The translations under genes were made by a program, and so were the position numbers. The notes beneath the pieces are model-generated. The model saw only the letters and a program-made list of their open reading frames with translations. It did not search any database and was not told where the DNA came from. From positions 12,942,984 to 13,006,983 of the forward strand of contig CM067082.1 in the NCBI GenBank assembly GCA_034008185.1: a stretch of 64,000 nucleotides of DNA. Reading direction: 5' to 3'. This stretch comes from Gorsachius magnificus (taxonomy: Eukaryota; Chordata; Aves; Pelecaniformes; Ardeidae). Positions 45,801-56,560 of the stretch are shown here, in pieces. The stretch's first letter is position 1; each line of letters starts with the position of its first letter.

Positions 45801-48643
45801 AAACTACATTTCCTACAAAAAAGAAGTGGGAAATAGGGCACTGCTTGAAGGACAGAAATGAACCCTGCCATATAATGTAAGTGTACTACTGTAGTTTTAT
45901 TTTAAATCTTTCAAATCTCATAGGAAAAGAAAAGTCAGTTCACTGGAAATGTAGCATATAGAAATGAATTCTAAATTTATTGAAACTTGTGCAAGGTATT
46001 GCTTTATAGGCTGCGGAAAAATTTAAAAAGCCTTAATTTTCCCATCTCAGCAACTCTGGATGTAAAAAGCTCCCTGAAAGTGAAACCAGTACCGTTTTTA
46101 TCTTGACACAATGGAGAAGGGGTTAAACCCTGTAAAGTAACCTGACATGAGTAAATTTCAGTCGGTTGTTGTTCCAGTTACTGCTGGAACCGATACAGCA
46201 GTGGAGCTGTGTGGTCCTGCACAGAGGGGGCAGCACTGAGACACTGAGCAGGGCCTGTGCTGGTGCTCGTATCGCCTAAAAAAAGTGGTTTCACAGAACC
46301 CTGTGATCCTGTGAAGCCTAGATATGAAGAACAGCAGTCGACATAGAGAACAGCCAAAGAAAACTCCAGGGGCTTATGGACAGGGTTAGAAAGTAGAGAA
46401 ACCGTTCTCTGCCACCTTTTCACATGCTTCCTCACAGAGGTGTGAAAAGCAGGGAAATACATAATTGTTTTAGTGAAAATGTTTAGTTATCTCCATTAAA
46501 TAGCACTGACAGATGAAACACCTTAATTTTTGCAACTGTTACTGAAGTCTGGTCAGTGAGGTATGCCAGTCTTCCAAGTCATCTTGTTATCAACTCCCTG
46601 AAAAGAAAAAGGAATGCAGGAAGGTTTCTTTGCTGCACATGAATGCATTTTCAACAAATAAAGCTCACAGCTCCACCTCTCCAGGTGCAAAGCCCATTTA
46701 TCTGATCAGAAGCGCGACTCTTTTTGCTGTGAAGTCTAGATGTATTTCTATGAAAAGCTGTGCAAGAGACCTGGTTGGAACTAGCTTTTGAAATATTGCT
46801 CAGGGTAGTACTGAAGAATTTTGGTATTCAGCAAGGTGTCTAACGAGTTCATTTGAGAACTGAAGGGAATTCTGCTACTTTTTTGGGACACCTGAAGAAA
46901 CTCTTAGAACTGAAAGCATAGTTTAAGCTTACATGGTGACATCTCCTCATGTTCAGATATATTTTATGCCATTACCGTCGATTTGCAGTACTCTCTGAAA
47001 TTGATTTTGTGTTCTAAAGACAAAGCACACACATTAGCACAGAGAAAGGCTTTTTCAGTGTTTTAAGACTTTCTAGGATCAGTCCATGATTTTGGGGAAG
47101 GGGAAGATCTCAAGTGAAAACAGTTCTGTCATCACAAGTGGTCCTCCGTGTTGGCAAGCCCGTGTATGTTAACAGCAGCCCTCATGTCTTTGTCTGCTGC
47201 CTCGGGTGTAGCTTACAGACACCCCAGAACTGGCAATGCAGGAAGCCTGTCCTAGAGCGGTAGCAAATGCTGTACTTTGGCTTTTGCTTTCTTTTATAAA
47301 ACAAAATCTTGCTCAGTTCAACCTTACATCAAAATTACTGTCCCTTTAATTGCATCCTGTACTAATTGTGGATTAGTAACCCAAGAACCTCTTAAACCTT
47401 ACGAAAAATGAAGTGTGGCAACTGAGAATTGGTATTTTGTGACTTCTCAAGTATCAAGGTCTGGTGTGAAGGGAAAGTTTCCCTCAGGCCACAAAGCGTA
47501 TTTGATGTGCAGGGTATAGATACTGTTTAATATAGCGCAGTTGGCAGGAGGCATTTTCATCTTGTCTTTTTTTGGTGGTGCTGGACACTTTTCAAATTTG
47601 ATGGCAATATTTCCACTTTATATATATTTATAACTGCACTACTCTCCTTGGAAGCTATTTTTTTTTAAATTTTAGCCATGAGGCTTTTTTTTCCTCCTCC
47701 AGTAATTTCATAAACAGTGTTACAGTAACATGTAGCATCCTACTGTGTCCAAGCGGGGCTCGGTATGTAAGCCCTAACAAGGCTCTCTGAGGGTGAAATT
47801 CTTCAGTATTTGTTACGTGTTTCTCTGTAGCCTGATCTCATCCCATGTCATCTTGAACATCCCCTTAAATCAAGAAGCTGTTTGGCTGCAAAGCACAGGC
47901 ATGGTCACAAAATGGGCTAATTCTGCATCTAGGAAAATATTTGCATACCAGTAATTGTTAAGAGCAACTTTTTCTACTCTGTCTTCGTCAAAAAAAAAAG
48001 TTTAGCTATTGTATAAGTTAAGAGGCAAGATCCAGACCCACCAAGCTGGAGGTTCTTGCTTTTTACCATGTTGGGTTTTTTTCTATTACTAGGAAAAAAA
48101 TGAAAGTTACTTTGGCAGCTGTACTCTCAGATAAGGCCGTATCTGGATTCAAGCTTTGCCATAGACCAGTTTATTCATAGTGCATCTTTAGCCTTGAAAG
48201 GCTAACAAATTTCAGTCTGAAAAAATGAAGACCATTGATAAAGACACCCACAAAACGACACTTTCTTTGAAACAGAAAGCTGTTTAATTACCTCCAAACA
48301 AGAGTCAAAAGACCAAAGATGAATCTGTACCAGTGAGCAACCAGTGTTCAGTGTGAAGGGAAGGGCAGTTAGTGACTTAAAAGTGAAGCTATCTGCATAT
48401 CTGAGCACCTTACCCTGCTGCTCTCAGCACAGGTTTTTATTCCAGGTTAATCTTAGTGACTCGTACATACGCATGCAGCAGTCTGAAGTATATTCAGTAC
48501 CGAGTTTCAGCATCTCCTAATATCAATCTTTCTTTTCTAGTCAAATACTGGAAATAATGGCAGCAGTAAGAGAAGATGACCCACTTGAGCTGGCCAATAC
48601 TCTATATAACAACACTATTAAAGTCTTCTTTCCAAGTATATAA
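30824..48643 (+). CDS. TATDN1: TATDN1, TatD-family metal-dependent deoxyribonuclease; 295 codons, start codon reads ATC
   Basis: Twelve exons: 30824-30839, 31881-31946, 32573-32622, 34621-34684, 36660-36803, 36900-36942, 41816-41901, 42026-42066, 44009-44085, 44769-44839, 45750-45876 and 48541-48643. They total 888 bp in frame with GT-AG introns; human TATDN1 is about 297 aa. TatD enzymes are TIM-barrel metallohydrolases that cut DNA. Expected metal or catalytic residues are present: E110 in GECGLDFDR, H147 in [12 protein letters not shown]172 in VVHSFDG and D220 in [19 protein letters not shown] opens the barrel and [11 protein letters not shown] closes it. The expected initiator is not ATG: the sequence is gccgccATCcccaagttcatcG, one base from an optimal start giving MPKFID. 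The next in-frame ATG is codon 15. The gene is convergent with RNF139. Confidence 0.94.
31881..31946 (+). CDS. TATDN1: TATDN1 exon 2
   Basis: It encodes [20 protein letters not shown] and HQ; acceptor cctag, donor GTAAAT. It contains Met15, the first in-frame ATG. Confidence 0.95.
32573..32622 (+). CDS. TATDN1: TATDN1 exon 3
   Basis: It encodes [17 protein letters not shown]; acceptor tcacag, donor GTAATT. Confidence 0.95.
34621..34684 (+). CDS. TATDN1: TATDN1 exon 4
   Basis: It encodes [21 protein letters not shown] and one base; acceptor ttcaag, donor GTATTT. Confidence 0.94.
35190..35293 (-). mobile_element. Degenerate CR1 LINE 3' tail fragment
   Basis: ccatagaataatttaggtgg and the following bases resemble the reverse complement of a CR1 3' end. 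It abuts a second, better-preserved CR1 fragment in the same orientation. Confidence 0.6.
35294..36112 (-). mobile_element. CR1 LINE, 5'-truncated, with end of reverse-transcriptase ORF and 3' end
   Basis: On the minus strand it reads the C-terminal part of the CR1 ORF2 protein: [18 protein letters not shown] at about 36050, then [20 protein letters not shown] near 35880, [19 protein letters not shown] near 35500 and a CR1 3' UTR ending at 35294. Frameshifts break the frame, so it is inactive. CR1 is the dominant LINE of birds. It lies in TATDN1 intron 4, antisense to the gene. Confidence 0.9.
36322..36370 (+). mobile_element. Short CR1-like 3' tail, sense orientation
   Basis: ctaggtgatctcaagaggtc, tcttccagcctcaatatt and a degenerate ATTCTATGATT-like end match the pattern of a CR1 3' terminus. 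It lies 210 bp from the antisense CR1 in the same intron. Confidence 0.5.
36660..36803 (+). CDS. TATDN1: TATDN1 exon 5 with GECGLD metal-site motif
   Basis: It encodes (D)[17 protein letters not shown] to [10 protein letters not shown]; acceptor ctttag, donor GTAAGT. E110 is the conserved TatD glutamate. Confidence 0.95.
36900..36942 (+). CDS. TATDN1: TATDN1 exon 6
   Basis: It encodes (D)[13 protein letters not shown] and two bases of Lys128; acceptor ttgcag, donor GTAAGA. Confidence 0.94.
38205..38249 (+). mobile_element. CR1 LINE 3' tail, sense orientation
   Basis: It contains gggtcccttccaacccaaaa followed by cattctatgattctat, the CR1 3' terminus. It is joined directly to an oppositely oriented CR1 at 38250. 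Confidence 0.85.
38250..38720 (-). mobile_element. CR1 LINE 3' end, antisense orientation
   Basis: From catagaaatggtttgggttg through tccagtccaacccccctgca to the coding-end remnants (ttaaaaccattaccccttgt, ctctggacccgctccaatgg). This is the reverse complement of about 470 bp of a CR1 3' end. Far boundary approximate. Confidence 0.88.
39909..39934. repeat. (TTTA)n microsatellite
   Basis: Six or more uninterrupted TTTA units in TATDN1 intron 6. Confidence 0.9.
41816..41901 (+). CDS. TATDN1: TATDN1 exon 7 with FLHCRN motif
   Basis: It encodes (K)[28 protein letters not shown]; acceptor ttccag, donor GTGAGT. H147 is a predicted metal ligand. Confidence 0.95.
42026..42066 (+). CDS. TATDN1: TATDN1 exon 8
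   Basis: It encodes (D)[13 protein letters not shown]; acceptor tcatag, donor GTAAGT. Confidence 0.94.
43213..43785 (+). mobile_element. Solo LTR of an avian endogenous retrovirus with perfect 5-bp target duplication
   Basis: It begins TGTCCTGGTTTCAGCTGGGA and ends GGTTAAACCACGACA, with TG...CA termini. GGTAA lies on both sides (43208-43212 and 43786-43790), a perfect 5-bp target-site duplication. A promoter-like block (TATTCCATACCATATAACATC) and a TATTAAA signal near 43646 are visible. No gag, pol or env sequence is present, so it arose by LTR-LTR recombination. A 13-G run lies near its end. It sits in sense in TATDN1 intron 8. Confidence 0.93.
44009..44085 (+). CDS. TATDN1: TATDN1 exon 9 with VHSFDG motif
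   Basis: It encodes [20 protein letters not shown] and IGING plus two bases of Cys; acceptor ttctag, donor GTAAGT. H172 is a predicted metal ligand. Confidence 0.95.
44769..44839 (+). CDS. TATDN1: TATDN1 exon 10
   Basis: It encodes (C)[23 protein letters not shown]; acceptor ttctag, donor GTAAGA. Confidence 0.95.
45750..45876 (+). CDS. TATDN1: TATDN1 exon 11 with catalytic TDAPW
   Basis: It encodes (D)[17 protein letters not shown] to KDRNEPCHI; acceptor aactag, donor GTAAGT. D220 is split across the exon junction. Confidence 0.95.
48541..48643 (+). CDS. TATDN1: TATDN1 exon 12 (terminal)
   Basis: It encodes [33 protein letters not shown] and TAA (48641-48643); acceptor ttctag. Confidence 0.95.
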
Positions 48644-48800
48644 AGTTGTTTTTCTTATATTTATTCAGCATAACTTCAGTAAATATATTGCAAAAACTTA
48701 AAAATTATCCTATCTGCAAGTTCTTATCAATGGAAGCCAATATGTAATGCAGGTTGGTTTTTTTATGGTACAAGATTAAAGCTGCTTTTGAAAAGGTGGT
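48644..48800 (+). other. TATDN1: TATDN1 3' UTR with ATTAAA signal at 48775-48780
   Basis: Short T-rich 3' UTR. ATTAAA lies about 130 bases after the stop, followed by T/G-rich sequence, and is the best polyadenylation signal seen. The end is an estimate. Confidence 0.6.
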
Positions 48801-49299
48801 CTGCATTTGTGCAGTTTCTCAGCCCTGTGTCCCTCTCCTCAAGACTCAGGATGAATTTCAAGGGTAGCCCTCTTGCTGTATGCCTTACAAGATGGATACC
48901 AGGCTGCCAGTTCACATGTAGAGCACTTCAAGCCACTGCTGGTAATTCAGAAGCGTTTAACACATCAATGGCATGCTTTGCTACTTCACCAGAAAGCTTA
49001 GCAGTTTCATCTTTTGTTCCACATATGCAAATGCTATAACATTAAGTCTACTAACCTAAATTTTTTTTTTTTTTTTTAAACAAACAACTCACTAGTCTTT
49101 AGCGCTAAAGCTCTGCTAATACTGAAATATGGTAAAGCTGCTTTGGTTAGGCTTTTCATTTCTGATTTGACCCGCTGAACAGTGTTTTCACCAGTATTTT
49201 TCATTTGCATCCAGACCTCATTGATCACGGATTACTGGTATACAGTCTTTGGCACAGCATTATCACTACATCAATTAAAGAGTGTTTTTCCAACCATCT
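48801..49299. other. Intergenic spacer between convergent TATDN1 and RNF139
   Basis: About 500 bp without a recognised gene. It contains a T-run near 49062-49077. Confidence 0.6.
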
Positions 49300-49318
49300 T
49301 AAAAACATGTGAAAACAT

Positions 49319-49324
49319 TTTATT
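49319..49324 (-). terminator. RNF139: Polyadenylation signal of RNF139
   Basis: TTTATT on plus, AATAAA on minus, 223 bases beyond the RNF139 stop. It implies a short 3' UTR (about 49300-49546); other signals could exist further downstream. Confidence 0.6.
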
Positions 49325-49546
49325 CCATGTACAATAATGTACATAATTTTAAGGTGGTCATGAAAAGAGACCAGCAAAAATTAAGAGGTATATTTACAGT
49401 AGCACACACCACAGTAAACAACCACCATTCACAGATTCAACACTGAGATACTGCTGTTGTGCTTAAGTACAATAACTACAAAGTGATACTTTTATTCTGT
49501 TGAAGTCATTCTTAAGCAAATACCTCACTGCTCAGTAAAGGACATC

Positions 49547-51357
49547 TTAATCACCAAGAGAGTTAGAGTCAACATGAAGAGTCTCATTCAAGTGCTGTGC
49601 CACGCAGTCGTCATCTTCCTCATCACTATCAGAACTGTCGTTATCTTCATTTAATTCATTTTCAGCATCAGCAGCTGCTTCTGCAACATGTACAGGATTT
49701 TCATTTGGTGCCACAAACCCATTGTTGTTAGAAATACTGGCAGTTTCCTTGTCCTCAATATACACTTTCTGATGGCACATCGGGCAAGTGTCCTGGATGT
49801 ACAGCCACTTCCGAAGACAAAGTGCATGAAAGTAATGGTTGCATGGAGTAATGCGAGCAGAGGTGGTGAACTCATGGTAGCAGATTGCACATACGTCATC
49901 TATTTCATGTAACCGACTTCCTTTTACCTCTGGAAGTGAGTTTATTTTCTTAACAGCAGTCCGGCGATTTATAAAAGTCTTCCAGCCATTCTTTGCTTGC
50001 AAGTAGATGTTGAAGTATGCGTGCAGACACATCATGCAAGCGCGAATCTTGCTTCCCGATTCAAAAACCATTGTGTAAGCTCCATTTCCAAACATGATGA
50101 CTCCAAATATAAACTCAATAATATTGCCAGTCGAACGAACATAATAGACGTAATCATCAAGTTTTTCCCATAGCACATTGTAGTAGCCATCAATCATAAA
50201 CAATATATAAACAGTGATAGAAACTATGACTTTTAGGCAAAGCTCTACACAGAACGCGGTAACGGCAAAGAGCCACGTATTTAGTGCATAGTGGTGCCAG
50301 AGGATGTAACTGAGCAGAACTGGAAGGATGAAAAGGCAAGCGGAAACAAACAGTACAGGGAAGTGTCTGCGAAATGACGACACGTGGGAGGCACTCAGAG
50401 ACATCAGCACAGGGTCTGTCATTCCATGGATAAAATGCAGGACTGCAGTTAACAAAAGGCACATGTTTCGACTCAGGCGAACTAATCGTTCTTCTGGTTT
50501 CAGCCCACTTAGACCAGTCTGCAGAGCCAAAATGAAAAACAAGACGGGCGCTACAAAACCGAGCCTTTTGTCATCCTCATCAGTTGATCCGATGAAGGCC
50601 AAGATACCAAGTCCCAAATAATGGGCTACGGAGGAAATGACGGCACTCATGCCTAACACAGTTAACGTAGAGTCACACCCACTTATGATCAGGCTGCAAA
50701 TCAGTTCCCAACAGTTATCCCACGATATCAAGAAGAATTTTTCTTCTGTATTAGTTTCAGCCATCTTTACCACGTACGTTAATACCACAGCTTGTGCTGT
50801 AAGTCTCGTTAGCCAGAAGACACGCAGTACAGCTGGAAACCGAATCCTTTTCCATGTATCTTCCATCAACAGCTGTAATCCATAAATGCGATACATGTGC
50901 CTCACCAGCAGATAAACATATCGCACCGAATAATAGAACCATTTAATTTTCGTTACTAAAATGGCTGTGGTATTTAGTGTCAGAACTAGGCCTGAAATAA
51001 AAACTAGTATCTGCCGGACATTTAAAGGTAATTCAACCACCAAGCCAATTACAGGGATCAGTATATCCAGGATGATCAGTTGAGAGTATATGGACTGCAT
51101 GTTCAGCAACGTAACGTATCCAATTCCAAAGGTAAGCTGAAGGATGGAAAGCACCATCCATAGCGAAGGTCCTTTATGAGGGAAGATCTGAATTCCGAAC
51201 GCGGCTGTGTAGTAGGCACTGTGGAAGTTTATGTGCAAAGCAGCATAGTAATTCACCAACACTGAAGTCGCAGCCAGCAGAAATGCCGAGGCGATCATAT
51301 AAAACTTGAAAAGTGCTCGCTGTTGTAAGACCAGAACAACGCTGGATACAAAGACAC
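49547..51357 (-). CDS. RNF139: RNF139 exon 2 (terminal, membrane domain and RING)
   Basis: This single 1811-bp exon encodes residues 61-663. It opens (G)VFVSSVVLVLQQRALFKFY after acceptor tttag and ends HVDSNSLGD. The first in-frame ATG within it is codon 81. Confidence 0.97.
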
Positions 51358-54300
51358 CTAAAAACAGATTGAAATCATTTAGTTCTCAGCAGAAATTCAA
51401 CAAGAGATTTTAAGCTATTCGCTCTGGACCGGCATTTATTTAATGTATCACTTCCCAGTTAGTCACTCGTAACTTTACATTAGCAATGGTGCCCTTTTCG
51501 GAGAACAGACAAGAGGACGACTTTTATCTCTGCATTCAATACATCTGTGCGCTGCAGCTGCGATGCAAAGCCAATGCAAGCATTAAGTCAGTTACTGTTA
51601 AGTTCATCTGCAGCTTCAGACTAGAGCAGTGACAACTCCCAGCCTTCCAGCCTTAGTCTTGAAATCTAAGGGTAGACAAGTTCTAAAAGCAGAAAAGAAT
51701 TGCCAGATACAGCATCACCTCTATAGGCAAAGTTAGTAAATTTTACTCATTTATTCCTGACTAAGTCCCCAAATTCATTTGAGCCAAGCGCTCAACTACA
51801 TATGCCCAAGCTGGAGTACTAAAGATAACGGCTGCAGAACAGTTTAGCTAAACCCTTTAATGGGAAAGTACTGAAAAACTGCTGTAGTTTACTGGGGGAA
51901 GGCGCTGCTCTTCCAATTCCCTTCAGCTTGTTTTCATTTCTGTGAAGGCATCCCGAAACAAACGTCTCATGGAGAAGACCTTCCTCAATCTGAAGTGTTT
52001 GTACACAGAATCCAAAACTGCACTAACAGCCTCTTTGCTGGCGCCAGTGCAAACTTGCATCTTACTTGCTGGAAGTCAGATTGAGATCCTTGAAATTCCT
52101 GTTTTCTAACCTTTCCCTCAGACTGACCATGAACACATCTTCACCATGACTGGAAAGCCTGCACGTTCTGATGACAAATCCTATCGCAGCTTCTGTAGTA
52201 CCTTGGTATTACATTTGTGACCTTGCAGTAAACTCCTGTAGCACAGCTTATGAATTTCTCTACTACATACCACATCAGTAAGGGCTCTTCCCTAACAGAT
52301 GTTGAATTAAACGTCACTTATCACCAGATCCACTTCCTTAAACATTTTTTTTTTTTCCTTCAGGAAACACGCTGCCTTTGTTTTGGGCTTCTCAATCAGC
52401 TTCTAGTCTATGCAACTGCTTTCTCACCTAAGCCAGTTTGGGAGAGATTTCGATCTCTACAACTTGTATTTGACTGTAAGGTGCTTTCAAGCTCTGTACT
52501 AAAACTAATGAAATCACGAGTAATCCTCTTCCTACTGTTGGACAGCATCAGTCTTTTCTGACAATTGTATTTTAGATTGTTCCAAATCCTCCACAATAAG
52601 TGTTTAAAATATTTTAAGCCATGGTATCTTGATCATGGAAATAAAAAACTTTGCTAAGAACCAGCATTTGATTCCACTGGTTGCGTTACCAGCTGCTTGT
52701 ATCAAAAAAACCCAAAACTAAAAAACCCAAATCCCAACCTGAAAACCACCCCCAGCCGGGAAGACTGAGTAAGGAGGGAGAGGGCCTACATGAATCAGTA
52801 GCAAAAGGCAGACTACAAAAGTTATTAATGCACCTTGACAGTGTTCCTTGCTGGCAGCACTGGCTGATGTACAAACATTCTCCTTAACTAATCATTAACC
52901 TCGTGACCTTGTGAAGCTGACTGAGGAAAAGCCTCAACTGGTTTTCAGAAAGTGCTGTGTATCATAGCTGGGTTCTTCCATGAAAAGCTGAGTATCCGTT
53001 ACATACAGTGCTTTCTTTAAAATAAGCTTGACCATTCCATTGCCTTTTCATGCATACCACCGTAACCACCTTGGGGAAAGCTTGTAACAAGCTTATTATT
53101 TACACAGTTCTGATCCTTTGAGCCAGATGAGCTGCCTTTTGCACTAAGCAGGCTGCTCTGAAACACGCCTGTTATCAAAACCTATTTTTCTTCCTTGTAG
53201 TTGCAGGAACAGGCCCATATTTAGGTACCATAGGTCATCTTACAGCACCGACATTTCACATGCAAGACACATGCCTAAAACCAGTACCACAGTGAGTCAA
53301 CAGGAAAGCTAGACCTACTAGTTCCTCTGAAGAGGGGTTAACAAAAGGTAAAGGGTTTCTCTGCCAGCAGTGGTGGACAAGTCAAGACCCCCCCCTAAAG
53401 GAAGCTCAAGAGACCACAGGAGGCAGCTCAGGTCTCGGGAGGGGAGCCGAGTGCTCCTCTCCCCATCTCCATTTACCTCACTCAGTCTGTCTGCTGCAAG
53501 GAGACTTCCCCCTGCCCTGCAAAGTGTTCACCAAACGGTGAATCTTTCCCCTCTGCTGGGAAACACTGCAGTTCCTCCTCCAAGAAGATCTCTGTCCGTG
53601 TTTCTGTGCATACCGCTGCCCAGCTTCGCTGTTCCTATCCACGCCAACTGTCTTCTGTACAGCCTCAAAACACAGCATTTAATCAAGCCACACACATTTA
53701 CTTTTTAAATAATTTCTTGTGTTACAATGAATCCCTCCCTCATTTTTTCCTTTAATTGCTGTAATTGTCAGTATCTTCATAGTAGCACACTACCTAGGAT
53801 TCAACTTCCATCATCTGGAATTGCCAATTTCCCTCCCCACCCCCCCAACCCCAGCACTTCTACTTGCTTCCACATCTTTCTACAGCCCACAGTATTTATA
53901 GTAACCCTGTCAAAAATCAGTGTCCCCGCTGAGGAGGGGCTGCTGGCTGAAGGAACAGCATCACCCTCTGTGGTGGTTCTGCCAGAATCGAGACGCTTAC
54001 AAAAAAAAAAAACCACAAACATGCAAAGGTATGAAAGGTAAACATTGTGTTGGAGACAAAGCAAGGTTAATCAAAAAGGGTAAAGAAAAATTGCGCTGCC
54101 GTTGTAGAACTTGGTTCTGTGCTGTGGATAACTCTATGTACGCGTGTAGGAAATAAGCGATGGAAGACTCAAACCAAAGAGTCCTGCAGTAAAACTTTTT
54201 ACAAGCCACGCGGATCTCTCTCAGCGCTCCTGAAGAGCTGTACTCGCAGAGCGCCTCAGAACTGTTCAGCATCACCCCTGAAAGCTACCAAATCTCTCCA

Positions 54301-55830
54301 GAGCGACAATCTTTGTATCTAGAGGACAAGTTGGGCGTTTATCCTCTGCTGAATAGTGGTGTGCTACAGGAAAAATTCGGATCAGTCTTTCAAAGCCTGC
54401 AGATGGTAACTAGAAGGGCAACTTCCCCACTATTTAAACACAGAATGATCCAAAATAAATGTTTCGGTTTATCCCAACAGCAGCAAAAACCCAACCCTGT
54501 AATCCTTAAATTCAGATGAGGAAAAAATAGATGCAAAAGCACTCTGTTGTCTGAACCACACAGGTGGTCTTTGACATCGTCTTTACATGGTCACATTTCC
54601 ATTTTGGAAAGCCAAGAACCGGAGACCACTTACCTCAGAATTGTAAGATAAGTCTCTTGGTATAAACCCTTTGCAAACCTCTGCTGCAGGAGGCAGGGGA
54701 GGGATCACCCACTTCTTCCCCCAAACCCTTCCAGAAAAGCGACCTTACAAACCCAATCCTGAAAAGCACCTTACTCTGTTGAGCCCGATACCATGCACTT
54801 GACAGTGATATTTAGCCACTCTTCTCGGCTTCCGACCCCCACAGCCATACCACCTACTTCCTTCCTGTTTTTTTTCTGCTATAAACATAAAACACAAAGT
54901 CAACATGTTGCAGCCCCGCAAAAAACTCTCGCTCCGTTTTGGATTCTCCTTTCATGGGGCTCCAGCCCGAGGCTACGTAAGCACCCAAGGTTACAAGTAG
55001 TACCAAAAATAGTATCGCCTACTTATACCACTGATTTTCAACCTTCATCCCAGGGAATTAAAAAAAAACCAACAGCTTAAAAATAGCCATGGGCAAGTTT
55101 CAAGAGACTTCTCTTTCATTTGGGAACCGAATTCCCGGCGTTTCCGAACTGTTATTCCTAAAATAAGGATTGAGCAGCACATTTCAGGAGGGCTGACGCT
55201 ATCCAGAGTGCTTTTTACAATAAAAAAAAAAAATAGCGATTAAGAAGCGCCCAACCGCGAAGCCGCACGCGTGAGGCCGCCGAGGCGGGGCCCGTGGCCC
55301 CGGTCCCCCGCCCGTCCACGCCGCGGGCCCGAGGCCGGGCTCCGCCGGGTCCCCCCGCCTGCCGCAGGCTGGGCGGCCAGGGGAAGCGGGAGGACGGCGG
55401 CCCAGCGAGGAGCCAGGGACGGCGCCAGGGGTCGGGGATGAGGGCGGCGGGATTGAGCGGGGGGGGAAAGGAAGAGCGGGCCCGGGGCGGGGGCAGGCGG
55501 CGCGGTGACGGCCCGAGCGGGGGCTCGGGGCTGGGGGGGGGGGGGGGGGGGCCCTGCCCGCGGCTGTGAGCGAGGCCAGCGGGGGCAGGCGGCAGGCAGG
55601 GCGGCGGCGGGCGGGGAGGGCGGCGGGGCGGGAGGGGAAGGTCTCTCACCCAGCAGCCGCAGCAGCACGCCCAGGAGCGCGGCGCTCAGGGAGCCCCCCG
55701 GCAGCGGGGACGAGTTGAAAATGGCGTCGATGAGGAACAGGCTGGGCACCCGCAGCGCGACCTCCAGCCCGGCCCGCAGCCGCGGGCCCAGCCGCAGCCA
55801 GGGGAGCTGCGGAGGGCCCGGGGTCGCCAT
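49547..55830 (-). CDS. RNF139: RNF139 (TRC8), ER multi-pass RING-H2 E3 ubiquitin ligase; complete, 663 aa
   Basis: Two coding exons, 55830-55650 and 51357-49547 (1992 bp with stop), give 663 aa against 664 in human. The N-terminus is MATPGPPQLPWLRLGPRLRA followed by LEVALRVPSLFLIDAIFNS. Many hydrophobic segments follow, including the sterol-sensing-type region around WFYYSVRYVYLLVRHMYRIY. The RING-H2 has C550, C553, C566, H568, H571, C574, C585 and C588. After it comes an acidic tail (DNDSSDSDEEDDD). The known role is ER-associated ubiquitination, including sterol-linked turnover of HMG-CoA reductase and SREBP-pathway proteins. The start is chosen because it aligns with the mammalian N-terminus and has G at -3 and +4; the frame is open further upstream in GC-rich DNA. 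Confidence 0.97.
51358..55649 (-). other. RNF139: RNF139 intron 1 (4.3 kb)
   Basis: AT-rich for most of its length, then CpG-rich from about 55250, with a 19-G run on plus at 55533-55551. No nested gene or repeat family is recognised; small open frames are not supported. Confidence 0.7.
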
Positions 55831-56560
55831 CCCCTGCGCGGGGGCGGGCAGCCCGCCTCTCCCGCCTCTTAAAGAGCGGAGGGGGGGCGGGTATCGGCCG
55901 GCGGGCCCGCTCCGCCCCGGCCCGCCGCCCGGCCCGCCCGGGCCCCCCGCCGCGCGGCCGCCGCCTCCATCTTCCTCCGCGCTCCCTCGGCAGCTCCGGC
56001 CCCAGCCGGGCCGCGGGGGCGGGGCGGGGCGGGGCCGCGCGGGCGTCGCAGCGCGAGGCCCCGCCCCCGGCTCCACGCGCGAGGGGGCGGGCGGGCGGCG
56101 CGCACTGGTTGCTGCCCCCCCCCCCCCCCCCCCCGCCGCTCCCGCCCAATCGCCGCGGGGGAGCGCGGCCCGCGCCGCCCGCGCGCGCTGCCTCGGGCGG
56201 CGCCTCAGTGCGCGCCGTGCCCCTCCCCTCCCCCCGTCACGGCGGGGCCGCCCCGGCGCTGAGGCGATGGCGATGGCGGCGGCGGGCGGGCCGGTCTGCC
56301 CGGGGGGGGGGGCGGGGGGGTTCGTGCCTGCCGGGGGCGTCACATTTTCCGCCCCTGCCTCAGCACAAAAAAAAAAAAGCGCCGTCCATTATTACGTAAG
56401 AGAGGAACAGGCATTCACGGCTCCTATTCCTAAAAACATCGCTTCACCCCGAAGAATCCCAGCCCGGCAGGACGAGACCTTCCCCGGCAGCCGGCTCCCC
56501 TGCCCCGGGGCGCCGAGGGGAGCCCGCCCCGGCCACCGAGCGAGGAGGTCACCTGGAAGG
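55250..56560. promoter_or_regulatory. RNF139: CpG-island promoter of RNF139
   Basis: Very GC- and CpG-rich sequence surrounding exon 1 and extending about 700 bp upstream. It contains repeated GGGGCGGGGC Sp1-type boxes near 56015-56035, a 20-C run at 56115-56134 and no evident TATA box. Long open frames on both strands are composition artefacts. Confidence 0.8.
55650..55830 (-). CDS. RNF139: RNF139 exon 1
   Basis: It encodes MATPGPPQLPWLRLGPRLRA to LLGVLLRLL plus the first base of Gly61; donor GTGAGA. The first 20 residues are Pro/Leu/Arg-rich and differ from the Gln-rich mammalian start, while LEVALRVPSLFLIDAIFNS aligns. Confidence 0.94.

Larger units (their letters stand above)
44086..48540 (+). 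other. TATDN1: TATDN1 introns 9-11
   Basis: Introns 44086-44768, 44840-45749 and 45877-48540. They contain a T-run at 45305-45320, an 18-bp near-palindrome at 45331-45348 and a T-run before the 45750 acceptor. No nested gene is recognised. Confidence 0.6.
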
